A stretch of DNA of 64,000 nt from CAZQKW01 sp964594075 (GTDB lineage: Bacteria > Desulfobacterota > WTBG01 > CAIYCZ01): the NCBI GenBank assembly GCA_964594075.1, contig CAZQKW010000010.1, forward strand, positions 17,871 to 81,870. The letters run 5' to 3'. This document shows, one piece after another, positions 18,984 to 28,183 of the stretch (its first letter is position 1; the number at the start of each line of letters is the position of its first letter). The notes beneath the pieces were generated by a model, which saw only the letters and a list, made by a program, of their open reading frames with translations, was not told where the DNA came from and did not search any database. The position numbers were made by a program, and so were the translations under genes.

Positions 18984-19958
18984 ATGACACGCTACCTTCT
19001 CAAACGTTTAGCAGCCATGATACCCATGCTAATAGGTATTACCATGATATCATTTCTGGTAATTCACATTGCGCCAGGGTCTCCGGCTGACTTACTGGTG
19101 CAGATGAACCCTAAAGCATCACCGGAAGCAAAAGCTCGCCTGCGCGCCTACTATGGTTTAGATAAGCCGCTTTATATTCAGTATTTGTTCTGGCTGAAAC
19201 AGATTGCAGTTCTGGATTTTGGTTATTCGTTTGCCCCTGACGGCAGGAGGGTTACTGATAAGATACGGGAACGATTACCGGTGACAATTAGCATTAATGT
19301 TCTTTCTTTACTGCTAATCCTTGTTATAGCCCTGCCGGTGGGCGTGTTGTCATCGGTGTATCAGCGGTCACTCTTTGATAAATTTTCAACGGTTTTTGTT
19401 TTTCTTGGTTTTGCATGGCCTTCCTTCTGGCTGGCGCTCCTATTAATGATGTTATTCGGTGTTACACTTGGCTGGCTACCTATTTCGGGTTTAAAATCCT
19501 ACAATCATGACAACCTCTCGGCAATGGCGCAGATTATTGATTATGGACGGCACCTCATCCTGCCCATTTTGGTGAGTGCGTTTGGCGGAATGGCCGGCAT
19601 GTCCCGCTACGTTCGGTCAAGCATGCTTGAAGTGATCAGACAGGATTACATCAGGACTGCACGGGCAAAGGGGCTTTCTGAACTGAGGGTTATGTATCGT
19701 CATGCATTGCGCAATGCCCTGCTTCCCGTTATAACACTCCTGGGGCTTTCTGTGCCTGGGCTCATAGGCGGCAGCGTCATTTTTGAGACTATTTTTGCAA
19801 TCCCCGGCATGGGACAACTCTTCTGGCAGAGCGCCATGTCCCGTGATTATCCGGTAATCATGGGGATGCTGGTGATTGGCGCAATCCTGACGCTGATCGG
19901 CAATATTCTCGCAGATATATCATACGCCATAGCAGATCCGCGCATCCGGGTTGCGTAG
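18984..19958 (+). CDS. dppB: peptide ABC transporter permease, DppB type
   Basis: A 324-residue inner-membrane permease with six predicted helices. The N-terminus (RYLLKRLAAMIPMLIGITM) and the EAA loop (YIRTARAKGLSELRVMYRHALRNALLP) are typical of the DppB/OppB family, as is the closing FETIFAIPGMGQLFWQSA. It pairs with the DppC-type permease that follows after 32 bases. No ATPase gene (dppD, dppF) is in the window. Confidence 0.93.
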   Translation: MTRYLLKRLAAMIPMLIGITMISFLVIHIAPGSPADLLVQMNPKASPEAKARLRAYYGLDKPLYIQYLFWLKQIAVLDFGYSFAPDGRRVTDKIRERLPVTISINVLSLLLILVIALPVGVLSSVYQRSLFDKFSTVFVFLGFAWPSFWLALLLMMLFGVTLGWLPISGLKSYNHDNLSAMAQIIDYGRHLILPILVSAFGGMAGMSRYVRSSMLEVIRQDYIRTARAKGLSELRVMYRHALRNALLPVITLLGLSVPGLIGGSVIFETIFAIPGMGQLFWQSAMSRDYPVIMGMLVIGAILTLIGNILADISYAIADPRIRVA

Positions 19959-19990
19959 TACGCGGCTCAGACATTGTTTGTGCAATCGCC

Positions 19991-20830
19991 ATGCTTACAA
20001 CATATGCAGAATTCTGGTATCGCTTTAAAAAAGACCGGCTTGCAGTCGCAGGAAGCATCATTGTCATAAGCTTATTTATGGTATCTTTTTTGGCGCCGTT
20101 CATCGCACCCTATGATCCGGTTGCCATTGATGCCCGGCATGTTTTGATGCCTCCGTCCCTGACACACTGGTTTGGAACCGATGACCTGGGCAGGGACGTA
20201 TTCAGCAGAATTGTTTTTGGTGCCCGGATTTCCTTAAAGGTTGGATTCTTTTCGGTAGGCATTTCAGTGCTTATTGGCATTTTGATAGGTGCGCTTGCTG
20301 GTTATTATGGTTCGTTGATTGACAGCATTATCATGCGGTTTGTTGATACCATGCTGTGTTTTCCGACATTTTTTTTAATAATCGCATTAATTGCATTATT
20401 TGAACCGAGCATCTGGATTATTATGATTGTAATCGGCGCAACCAATTGGATGGGTGTAGCACGGCTTGTACGGGCCGAATTTTTAAGTTTAAAACAACGG
20501 GAATTTGTTCTGGCAGCACGGACCGCCGGCGCCGGCGACCTCAGAATTATCTTCAGCCACATTTTACCGAACGCACTGGCTCCTGTGCTGGTATATGCGA
20601 CACTCGGCATTGCCGCTGCCATTCTTATTGAGTCCTCGCTGAGTTTTCTGGGAATCGGCGTTCAACCCCCTACGCCAAGTTGGGGAAATATTCTTACTGT
20701 CGGTAAAGACAACATTGAGATTGCGTGGTGGCTCTCGTTATTCCCCGGTCTTGCAATTTTGATCACGGTGCTGGGTTATAATCTCTTGGGAGAGGGAATT
20801 CGCGATGCTTTTGATCCGCGCCTACGTTAA
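19991..20830 (+). CDS. dppC: peptide ABC transporter permease, DppC type
   Basis: A 279-residue inner-membrane permease of the DppC/OppC family. Landmarks are DPVAIDARHVLMPPSLTHWFGTD, the EAA loop FVLAARTAGAGDLRIIFSHILPNALAP, and the C-terminal LSFLGIGVQPPTPSWG. With the preceding permease it forms the heterodimeric channel. The expected ATPase genes do not follow; the next gene is HU after a gap, so the ATPases must be encoded elsewhere or shared. Confidence 0.93.
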   Translation: MLTTYAEFWYRFKKDRLAVAGSIIVISLFMVSFLAPFIAPYDPVAIDARHVLMPPSLTHWFGTDDLGRDVFSRIVFGARISLKVGFFSVGISVLIGILIGALAGYYGSLIDSIIMRFVDTMLCFPTFFLIIALIALFEPSIWIIMIVIGATNWMGVARLVRAEFLSLKQREFVLAARTAGAGDLRIIFSHILPNALAPVLVYATLGIAAAILIESSLSFLGIGVQPPTPSWGNILTVGKDNIEIAWWLSLFPGLAILITVLGYNLLGEGIRDAFDPRLR

Positions 20831-20917
20831 TATAACCAATTTTTACAATCAGGGAAATCATTGGCCAAAACCGCTCTGGCAAACACTTTTATTTAATTTT
20901 ACGGCTCTATTTTTTTA

Positions 20918-20946
20918 TTGACATTCATAAGTCAATATACTATTAG
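20918..20946 (+). promoter_or_regulatory. candidate sigma-70 promoter of the HU gene with internal dyad
   Basis: TTGACA at 20918-20923 and TATTAG at 20941-20946 are separated by 17 bases, about 70 bases upstream of the HU start codon. TTGAC at 20918-20922 also forms an inverted repeat with GTCAA at 20931-20935, overlapping the -35 box and spacer, which could be an operator. Confidence 0.45.
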
Positions 20947-21014
20947 ACCTTTTAAAATACAGCGTTTGGCCAACAGCAACCACATAACCCTTATCAAAAA
21001 GAGAGGAGAGAGAT

Positions 21015-21290
21015 ATGACAAAGGCAGAATTAATTGATGCGGTAGCAAAAGGATGCAAAGAAGATGTAAGCAAAAAAGCAGTGGAGGCAATAATTGATTG
21101 TGCGTTTGATGTAATCGGCAAAGCCATCAAAAAAGAGAAACGTTTTGCGGTTCCCAGCTTCGGCGTGTTCACGGTAAAATCAAGAAAAGCCCGCATGGGA
21201 GTTAACCCGCGGACAAAAGAAAAAATCAAAATCAAAGCCAGCAAGACTGTGGGATTCAAGCCTGCGCCGAGCCTTAAATCAGGTTTGTAA
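21015..21290 (+). CDS. HU family DNA-binding protein
   Basis: A 91-residue histone-like protein that bends and wraps DNA as a dimer. It starts MTKAELIDAVA and has the GFGVFTV-type core (VPSFGVFTVKSRKARMGVNPRT), with the beta-arm proline in GVNPRT. A GAGGAGAGAG ribosome site precedes the ATG. It is flanked by its own promoter and a strong terminator, so it is likely transcribed alone. Confidence 0.94.
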   Translation: MTKAELIDAVAKGCKEDVSKKAVEAIIDCAFDVIGKAIKKEKRFAVPSFGVFTVKSRKARMGVNPRTKEKIKIKASKTVGFKPAPSLKSGL

Positions 21291-21309
21291 TAGGATTACG
21301 CTAACGTTG

Positions 21310-21347
21310 AAGGCTGCCGCCATCAGTCAGTGGTCGGCAGCCTTTTT
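21310..21347 (+). terminator. intrinsic terminator after the HU gene
   Basis: Perfect 10-base stem AAGGCTGCCG / CGGCAGCCTT (21310-21319 with 21335-21344) around a 15-base loop, followed by a short T-run. Confidence 0.85.
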
Positions 21348-21799
21348 ATTTAATGATGAGAGCAGGTAACGGCCAGATGGGCCAAAGCCCTCCGCAACAA
21401 TTGGCCAGTGCATTACCGCGGTCCGGGGACCGCAGAATATAACGGCACCTGTCGTGTTACCGGCACAGGCGGTTGTCCTGTAGCGATGAACCACCCGGAT
21501 GCTTCGTCATCATTCGCATAATATTTTTGGAGAAAGCCCTGAAGATATGCTGATTGACATTAACAGATAATAGCGATATAAAAAATCTACCAAAAACTGC
21601 GGCACGAGTCTTTTGCCGTGACTACGTTATGGGGAATACATCAGCGCATTGGATCGGAGGGTGTTTTTGGACGTTGGACAAGAGTTATTTTTTGTGGGCG
21701 GGGCTTGACGTACAAAACCCTTTATTTGGCCGCTTTCATGGCCTTGGGCTGATAAACTATCAGCCGGAAACTTATTATTATTAATCAGCATTTACAATT
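21348..21799. other. intergenic region with GC-rich potential stems
   Basis: About 450 bases between the HU terminator and plsX. The first half contains a 7-base stem GCGGTCC/GGACCGC (21418-21433) and several GGCC and ACAGG/CCTGT pairs, which could be a structured RNA, but I could not match it to any RNA family. The second half has a 76-codon frame (21554-21784) whose composition is not convincing. Confidence 0.3.
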
Positions 21800-22894
21800 A
21801 TGACCTATAAAAAAATAAAAATAGCCGTTGATGCAATGGGGGGCGATTTCGCGCCGCGCGCAATCATTGCCGGTGCTGTTGAAGCCTGCCGGCACTTCAA
21901 CATTGAAGTGATTCTGGTGGGGAGAGAATACGCTATCAAGGCAGAATTAAAACGCCACAAGACATCCTCCCTCCCCCTGACCATTCATAAAGCATCAGAA
22001 GTCATTTCCATGTCAGATAATCCTCTGGATGTCGTGCGGAAAAAGAAAGATTCATCAATACGCGTGGGGATAGATCTGGTGCATAGCAATAAGGCAGATG
22101 CGTTTGTGAGCGCCGGCAATTCCGGTGCGGTGGTATCTGCGGCATTGTTTGTTCTCAGTCGCATTAAAGGTATTGACCGTCCGGCTATTGCTACGGTTAT
22201 GCCGGCGGTCAAAGGTCACGTTACTCTCATTGATGCCGGTGCCAACAATAGCTGCAAGCCGTATCATCTTGCGCAATTTGCCATTATGGGCTCAGTGTAC
22301 AGCAAATATTATCTTAACTGTTCCAGCCCGCGGGTTGGTATTTTGAGCAATGGCGAGGAAGACTCAAAAGGGACCGACATTACCCGCGAAGCCCATCACC
22401 TGTTGCGTAAAAGCAAATTGAATTATATTGGCTATGTGGAGGGTAAAGATGTTTTTAAAGGCGCAGTGGATATTGTGGTCTGCGACGGCTTCACCGGCAA
22501 TATTCTCCTCAAGGTTGCTGAGGGGGTTGCCGAGTGCCTGGGCAAGGCGCTCAAGGATGAAATCAACAGCAGTTTGCGTGCTAAAATAGGCTACTTGTTT
22601 TCCCGTCAGTCTTTTATGCGCTTTAAAAAACGCTTCGATTACACCGAGTATGGCGGCGCACTGCTGGTCGGAGTGAAAGCGCCGGTGATTATCAGCCATG
22701 GCAGATCGAATTCAGACGCCATAAAAAATGCGATTAAAATGGCTCAACAATGTGTTGAAACAAAGGTTGTCGAGCATCTGGCCACAGATCTTGAAGTAAG
22801 CCAGGATCTGTTGACGTTTGGCAAGAAACCGTCTCTGTTTGATAAACTGTTTAGATCAGAAGCCTCTTTCAAGAGCCCGGAATCAGAGGCCTAA
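21800..22894 (+). CDS. plsX: phosphate acyltransferase PlsX
   Basis: A 364-residue enzyme that converts acyl-ACP and phosphate to acyl-phosphate, the first step of the PlsX/PlsY route to phosphatidic acid. Landmarks are IAVDAMGGDFAPRA at the start, SDNPLDVVRKKKDSS, FVSAGNSGAVVSAAL and IDAGANNSCKP. Length is normal. Its usual neighbours (rpmF upstream, fabH or fabD downstream) are absent. The last bases overlap the convergent hypothetical gene by 4 bases. Confidence 0.96.
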   Translation: MTYKKIKIAVDAMGGDFAPRAIIAGAVEACRHFNIEVILVGREYAIKAELKRHKTSSLPLTIHKASEVISMSDNPLDVVRKKKDSSIRVGIDLVHSNKADAFVSAGNSGAVVSAALFVLSRIKGIDRPAIATVMPAVKGHVTLIDAGANNSCKPYHLAQFAIMGSVYSKYYLNCSSPRVGILSNGEEDSKGTDITREAHHLLRKSKLNYIGYVEGKDVFKGAVDIVVCDGFTGNILLKVAEGVAECLGKALKDEINSSLRAKIGYLFSRQSFMRFKKRFDYTEYGGALLVGVKAPVIISHGRSNSDAIKNAIKMAQQCVETKVVEHLATDLEVSQDLLTFGKKPSLFDKLFRSEASFKSPESEA

Positions 22895-23985
22895 CCAGAC
22901 AACTTCTTTAAATATGCCTCGCCGATTCTGACAAATTCAATCCAGCGCTTCATGGGGAAAGCGAGGAATTGGGTCTGATTCTTCACGTTTTTCCACAGGG
23001 AAGCAACCAGCCAGCGTTTCATAAGAGTCTGTTCCCCGAGCAGTTCAAACAATTCTTTTTTTAATGATGCGGTAGTTTCAATATCGGCGACCGCAGGCGA
23101 CAATGTTTTGCCGCGCCAGTATGATTCCAATACGTCGAGGTACGCCTTGGTGATGGTGCGGCGACCGCGTATGCTTTCATCTTTCGGCGGAAGGTTGCCG
23201 CGCCACTGCAAACATCCGATGCTGCTGACCAGAATATCTATGCGCCGCACAAATTTAAAATGACATGCTGGTTCTGCGGAACCGCCAACATCACAGAGAA
23301 AGTCGTGCGCCTGCCGACCCAGCTCTTTGGTAATTGCCCGCTCCAGTTGTTTCATTCTATTGTGCCAATCACCGGCGAGCTCCTGTGCCGTGTAGGGTGA
23401 AAGAGAAACATCGCCGTGGGCATTGTAACCCCAGTAGGAACAATTTAAGGCGCGGCTTGACAACCCCAGATATGTTCTCTCAGCCAGCATTTTCTTGAGA
23501 GGGTCTGGAGTGCCAAGCAGTCGAAATACCTTTTCCACCACGTCATTGCGCAAAGAAGAACCGGCACGGTCCGGCGACAATTTTTGATTCCCGAGCCACA
23601 TCTGTAATGCTGTAGCATAAGAAATAAGCTCGTGCCGGCGCCGGGGACATATTTGATAATGAAGGCCGAAGGCAGTGTGCGCATTGCCACCAATTGCTGC
23701 ACACATTTCGTGTATCCGATCCGGAAAGTCATAGCGCCAAATACAGCAAAAATCAGCCATAATGCGCAAATCCCTTTGTTCAGGCAAAAGCGTTCCCAAG
23801 CGCCTTTCTAATTCATTAATTTCACTAACCTCGTCATCGCGCTCATAAAAACCAGTCGTAAGATTCCCATCATGGTAGGTATGGCCGCCGATTCGGCTTC
23901 CCTCAACAAGAGGATATAATAGGCGGTAAGGAATTCCTTCTCCGCGCAAAATGATATTATGCGCTGATAACAGGGTATGTTCCAT
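22891..23985 (-). CDS. hypothetical protein, 364 residues
   Basis: I do not recognise this protein. It has no signal peptide or transmembrane segment and is rich in Arg, Trp, His and Cys (for example ADFCCIWRYDF, LNCSYWGYNAHGD, IGCLQWRGN). The frame is long, and codon use resembles that of neighbouring genes, so it is very likely coding. It converges on plsX with a 4-base overlap and probably has its own promoter in the 100-base gap before the AsmA-like gene. The helical middle and C-terminus suggest a cytoplasmic protein of unknown function. Confidence 0.75.
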   Translation of the reverse strand: MEHTLLSAHNIILRGEGIPYRLLYPLVEGSRIGGHTYHDGNLTTGFYERDDEVSEINELERRLGTLLPEQRDLRIMADFCCIWRYDFPDRIHEMCAAIGGNAHTAFGLHYQICPRRRHELISYATALQMWLGNQKLSPDRAGSSLRNDVVEKVFRLLGTPDPLKKMLAERTYLGLSSRALNCSYWGYNAHGDVSLSPYTAQELAGDWHNRMKQLERAITKELGRQAHDFLCDVGGSAEPACHFKFVRRIDILVSSIGCLQWRGNLPPKDESIRGRRTITKAYLDVLESYWRGKTLSPAVADIETTASLKKELFELLGEQTLMKRWLVASLWKNVKNQTQFLAFPMKRWIEFVRIGEAYLKKLSG

Positions 23986-24089
23986 CTCGAGTTCCTTGCT
24001 TGGTTAACCAGTTCATAAATGCTTTAAAGGCCATCGCGTCTATGTTATAAACTTATGATGGATTATTAAATCAACAGCGTTGTGAACCA

Positions 24090-27000
24090 ATGTATAAGAA
24101 ATCGCTCGTCGTTATTAGTATTTTCCTGACCGTTATTGTCTGTTTGATCGCGTGTGGCCTTTTTTACTTGCTGCAGGATCTCAGGTATTACTCAGAGTAT
24201 GCGCTCCGGCCCATTGCTGACAAAACCGGATTTCGTATTAGTTTTGGCGATATATCCTGGCGCTTTTCCATGGGACTGGGAGTAAGCGTAAACAATTTAA
24301 AGATAATCCATGCGGCGTCGCATACAACAGTGCTTGAAAGTAGCAAAAATTATATTCGCCTTCAACTGTTTCCTTTGCTACAAAAAAAAATCGTCATTTC
24401 CAAAATTATTTTTGACGCGCCGCGAATTATGCTGATTCGCGATCAGAATGGAAGCTGGCCTTTTGACATTTCTTCCTTTAAAACTGCATCAACCGGAACA
24501 GCATTTTCATTTATGGTGAATCGTTGCCTGATTCATGACGGAACGGTGACATTTGAGGACCGGCTGCGGCACACCCGGTTGCAGTTACAAAAAGTTAATT
24601 TTGAGGTTGGGAAACACCTCTTAACCAAAAAATTTGTATACTCCTTTTCAGCAGAGCGGGAAAGTAAAGAATGTAGCACACGCGTATCATCCTCCGGCAC
24701 AATCAGCCTGTCAACAGGCGTCAGCTTCCCAGATAACATTACCGGGTTTGGGACGCTGGTTATGCAAAAATTAAATCTCTCTGATTATACTCCCTATGTG
24801 ACGCACTGGTTTTCTGGATTTATAGCAGAGGGAATTGTAGATGCGCATCTTGAATACGCCGTGACGAGTTCGGGTTTAGAAACCGACGGCTGGATCAGAA
24901 CTGAGCCGCTTATTCTGCATCCTCCAGATAAACCCTCCGTGCATTTCAAACAATTCTTCTACCGGGGAAACGCATTAGCTCGTAACGCATCAGTAACATT
25001 GAGAAATTTCGAGCTTTCCCTGCCCGGTTTATCGTTAAGAGGAACTGCCGCGGTCAACGGCTTACCACATGCGCCATGTATCAATGCTCAAATTAGCACG
25101 AACCCTATTGCCGTGCAAACGATAAAACAGATTTTGCCCCAGCGCACAGTGCAGCCAGGCACCATGGATATTTTCGGTAACATTGCAGATGGTGCGGTCG
25201 CGTTTAAAAATCTTTCGCTTAAAACCGGGTTTAATACGGATCATGCCATGACCCTGGAAGCGCTGGATGGCCAGGGAGAATTGCACAACGTAAAAATCAT
25301 TATAACTGACACTCTGCCACAGTGCAAACTTGAGCATGGCGCATTTAAAATCACAAAAGAACAGCTCACCCTGAGCAACATTGCTGCGCAATGGTTGCCC
25401 AATGATTCCCATATTATCAATGGCGTTATACGGCAGCCTTTTGATAATGCGGTTGTTGACGCCAGGGTAACAAGCACCTCGTCGGCTGACGTTCTTGCTG
25501 ACCTCGTTCGTTCAATATTTCCTGACAGCGCATCGACTATTAAACAGTGGTTTGTTCCGGGCACCGGCATAATTAATATTACAAGCCAGATACAGTATCC
25601 TTTTACAGCGCGGCACAGGGCACAACTTACAGCAGCCGTTGATCTTGGCAACCTGAACTATACCATTGGCGAGTATGTGCGGAAACCGTTCGGGGTGCCG
25701 AATGTCCTGACCATTAAAACCGCATTTGCGCCGGGTAAATTTCCCGAAGTGATTGACTGTGTCTACACGCTCCATGAAAACAAATTAGTGCTTTCAGGAT
25801 CCTGTAAAAATCTCAAGGAGCCGATCAGCGCTGCCTATCAGTTTCGCGATATGGACGTTAGTCAGATGCAGCTTTTATTCCTTCCCCCTAAGTTGCAGTG
25901 CAGCGCAGTCATTAACGGCAGCGGCAGCATAACAATCCCCTTAGTTCCCTTCCCTGTTCCCAACATAACGGGCAACCTATCAGTAAACGGGCTAACGTTG
26001 CAAAGAACCGGCGATAACCTGCCGCGGGTTACTTTAAACGCCGAAGGCACGTTTCATGGAAACAAACTGCATGTTGCAACTGCATCCGGATCCTGGGGTA
26101 AATCCCGTTTAATGTGCTCGGGCGATTTTATATACAGCACAGACCCCCAGGCACATTTCAGCGCAGACGTAGCATATCTTGATCTGGATGATTTCATAGA
26201 GACAGTAATAATTTTCAAAAAAATGTTTACAACTAATAGTAATCCGGCTCAACCGCTCGTGGTGCCAGGCCCGACAGAAAAGACATTTTTTAGACGGCTT
26301 GTCATGAATGCTCCGGCACATGTTCACCAGGGTGAATTTTTGAGCTGGCGTTTTGCCGAGGGCACTACCGTAATTTCCCTAAAAGATGGAATAATGACAT
26401 ACGGCGACATTAAACTGCAGGCCTATCAGGGCTTGATAACGGGATCGGTCGTTCATGATTTTTCACAGCCCGGCATATATCGGCTGACGCTACAGCCTAC
26501 CGCGACCGGAATTGAGTTTGAGGAATTTTTGCCAGAACTCAAAGAGAATAATGTCATTACTGGCAAAATTGACCTTACGGGTTCCTATACATCGCAATTT
26601 CAGAGGGATTTTGAAATTGTGCCGCATATGGAAGGTTGGTTTAAAGTTTTTATGAAGAATGCCACCCTGGGAAAATTTACGGTCATTTCAAAAATATTTT
26701 CCCTGCTCAATCTATCCGAGATGATTAAGCTCAGGATGCCGGACGTCCTTTCTCAGGGAATGCCCCTTGATACCGTGACGGGCACATTTATGATGAAAAA
26801 CGGCGTTGCCCACACCGAAAATCTATTTATTAAAAGTCCCGCAATGAATCTCAGCGCAGTGGGCGATATTATATTTCCGCGAAAAGAAATTGATTTCATA
26901 GTCGGTGTGCAACCGCTTGAGACTATTGGCAAAATTTTGGGCAGCATCCCTATTGCCGGCAAAATTCTCACCGGTGAAAATAAGTCCATTACGGTGAGCT

Positions 27001-27182
27001 ATTTTCAGGTAAGCGGTCCCTACACGGAGGCTGCCGTTAAGCCGATACCTGTTGAATCCCTCAGCCGGGGAGTGATTGCCATCTTTAAACGCCTTTACAA
27101 TTTGCCCCAGGAAATACTATATCCTAACAGCAAAAAAGATAATAATCCGCCGCACGCAAACCTGCACACAGCGCCAAATTAG
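24090..27182 (+). CDS. AsmA/YhdP-like envelope protein
   Basis: A 1030-residue protein with one N-terminal transmembrane helix (about residues 8-30) and a long periplasmic part. The N-terminal AsmA block has ALRPIADKTGFRISFGDISW. The C-terminal AsmA_C/DUF3971-like region ends FIVGVQPLETIGKILGSIPIAGKILTG followed by VSGPYTEAAVKPI. AsmA-clan proteins (AsmA, YhdP, TamB) are bridge-like proteins that help move phospholipid to the outer membrane, and this length falls near YhdP/TamB. It supports a diderm envelope. Subgroup is not certain. Confidence 0.82.
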   Translation: MYKKSLVVISIFLTVIVCLIACGLFYLLQDLRYYSEYALRPIADKTGFRISFGDISWRFSMGLGVSVNNLKIIHAASHTTVLESSKNYIRLQLFPLLQKKIVISKIIFDAPRIMLIRDQNGSWPFDISSFKTASTGTAFSFMVNRCLIHDGTVTFEDRLRHTRLQLQKVNFEVGKHLLTKKFVYSFSAERESKECSTRVSSSGTISLSTGVSFPDNITGFGTLVMQKLNLSDYTPYVTHWFSGFIAEGIVDAHLEYAVTSSGLETDGWIRTEPLILHPPDKPSVHFKQFFYRGNALARNASVTLRNFELSLPGLSLRGTAAVNGLPHAPCINAQISTNPIAVQTIKQILPQRTVQPGTMDIFGNIADGAVAFKNLSLKTGFNTDHAMTLEALDGQGELHNVKIIITDTLPQCKLEHGAFKITKEQLTLSNIAAQWLPNDSHIINGVIRQPFDNAVVDARVTSTSSADVLADLVRSIFPDSASTIKQWFVPGTGIINITSQIQYPFTARHRAQLTAAVDLGNLNYTIGEYVRKPFGVPNVLTIKTAFAPGKFPEVIDCVYTLHENKLVLSGSCKNLKEPISAAYQFRDMDVSQMQLLFLPPKLQCSAVINGSGSITIPLVPFPVPNITGNLSVNGLTLQRTGDNLPRVTLNAEGTFHGNKLHVATASGSWGKSRLMCSGDFIYSTDPQAHFSADVAYLDLDDFIETVIIFKKMFTTNSNPAQPLVVPGPTEKTFFRRLVMNAPAHVHQGEFLSWRFAEGTTVISLKDGIMTYGDIKLQAYQGLITGSVVHDFSQPGIYRLTLQPTATGIEFEEFLPELKENNVITGKIDLTGSYTSQFQRDFEIVPHMEGWFKVFMKNATLGKFTVISKIFSLLNLSEMIKLRMPDVLSQGMPLDTVTGTFMMKNGVAHTENLFIKSPAMNLSAVGDIIFPRKEIDFIVGVQPLETIGKILGSIPIAGKILTGENKSITVSYFQVSGPYTEAAVKPIPVESLSRGVIAIFKRLYNLPQEILYPNSKKDNNPPHANLHTAPN

Positions 27183-27237
27183 GCTATAATAATATATTAT
27201 ATATATGCCCCACGATAACTAACTTTTGCGTATTGCC

Positions 27238-28170
27238 ATGAACCGAAATCTACGCCGTTTAGTTGAGAACCATTTTCCAACCAAAGCTGAAATGATCAAC
27301 CACTATAAACGGCATGACGTATTCCGCTGCGCGCATGAATCCCACAGACGCTTTAATCATACGGTGTCTGTATATCATGTCCTTAAGGTAAAACAGTGCT
27401 ACCCTCATGGCTGCACCTACTTTCGCTGGAAATGTAAAAAACTATGCGCCGGTGCATCCTGTCCAAAAAAATATCACCATGTGGGCAGACTCTGTTTTTC
27501 ATGCCGGTTTTTTTATGATGAAAAGGAAATAAATCGCCCTGAAGTTATCATCTCTCAGAACCAGTTTAAACAGTTTTTAAATGAATTTAAATTTTTTGAG
27601 GACTGGTTAGAAAATCAATCCGGAAGACAGGTTGAATTTTCAGGAACGATATCCTCAGTTAAGCCGGAATATATATTAATGAAAGCAAAAAACAAATCTC
27701 ATGTAATACTTAAAGGTTTTCTTTTAACTTTCAGTAATTGCATTATAAATAAAATACCATTTAATGATACCGTCTATGCGCCGGTGAGCATCAGGCTCCA
27801 AAACAACTTTAATTTTTCGCTTCAGGACGTTATAGATTGTTCTGGCTATTTTACGGTTTCCTGCGGCATGATCTTCCTGCGCAATCTGCGCAGAATTGAA
27901 AAGCTTGAAAACTTTATGCCTCCATACTGGACAGAATCTAAAGCACGGGTAACGCAAAAAACCGGAACAATCCTGCCATACCAGTTAGAGAAATGTCATG
28001 CCTGTGAAAATGGCACATTGCTCTATGTTTTTCATGAAGGCGAAAGCACACCACACGCCCGGGCGTTATTTTGCCTCGAAGGAATTAATGACCCAGAACT
28101 GTGCGGGTTTCCGGCAAAGCAATTATTGATGCACACAGCCTGTCCGCATGATAATTTCGCAAAATTATAA
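27238..28170 (+). CDS. Cys/His-rich protein of unknown function
   Basis: A 310-residue protein with no signal peptide. Residues about 60-100 hold a dense cluster of cysteines and histidines (CYPHGC, KCKKLCAGASC, LCFSCRFFYDEK), suggesting zinc or Fe-S binding; a second pair lies in KCHACENG near residue 255. The middle resembles a beta-rich domain (VEFSGTISSVKPEYILM). I do not recognise the family. Start set at ATG 27238; a TTG lies 12 bases upstream. It ends 13 bases before the Tat-type DUF362 gene and is probably the first gene of that operon. Confidence 0.7.
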   Translation: MNRNLRRLVENHFPTKAEMINHYKRHDVFRCAHESHRRFNHTVSVYHVLKVKQCYPHGCTYFRWKCKKLCAGASCPKKYHHVGRLCFSCRFFYDEKEINRPEVIISQNQFKQFLNEFKFFEDWLENQSGRQVEFSGTISSVKPEYILMKAKNKSHVILKGFLLTFSNCIINKIPFNDTVYAPVSIRLQNNFNFSLQDVIDCSGYFTVSCGMIFLRNLRRIEKLENFMPPYWTESKARVTQKTGTILPYQLEKCHACENGTLLYVFHEGESTPHARALFCLEGINDPELCGFPAKQLLMHTACPHDNFAKL

Positions 28171-28183
28171 CGGATTATGTATT

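Noticed and set aside
21554..21784. 76-codon frame upstream of plsX
   Set aside because: TTG start, no ribosome site, low-quality composition and no family resemblance.
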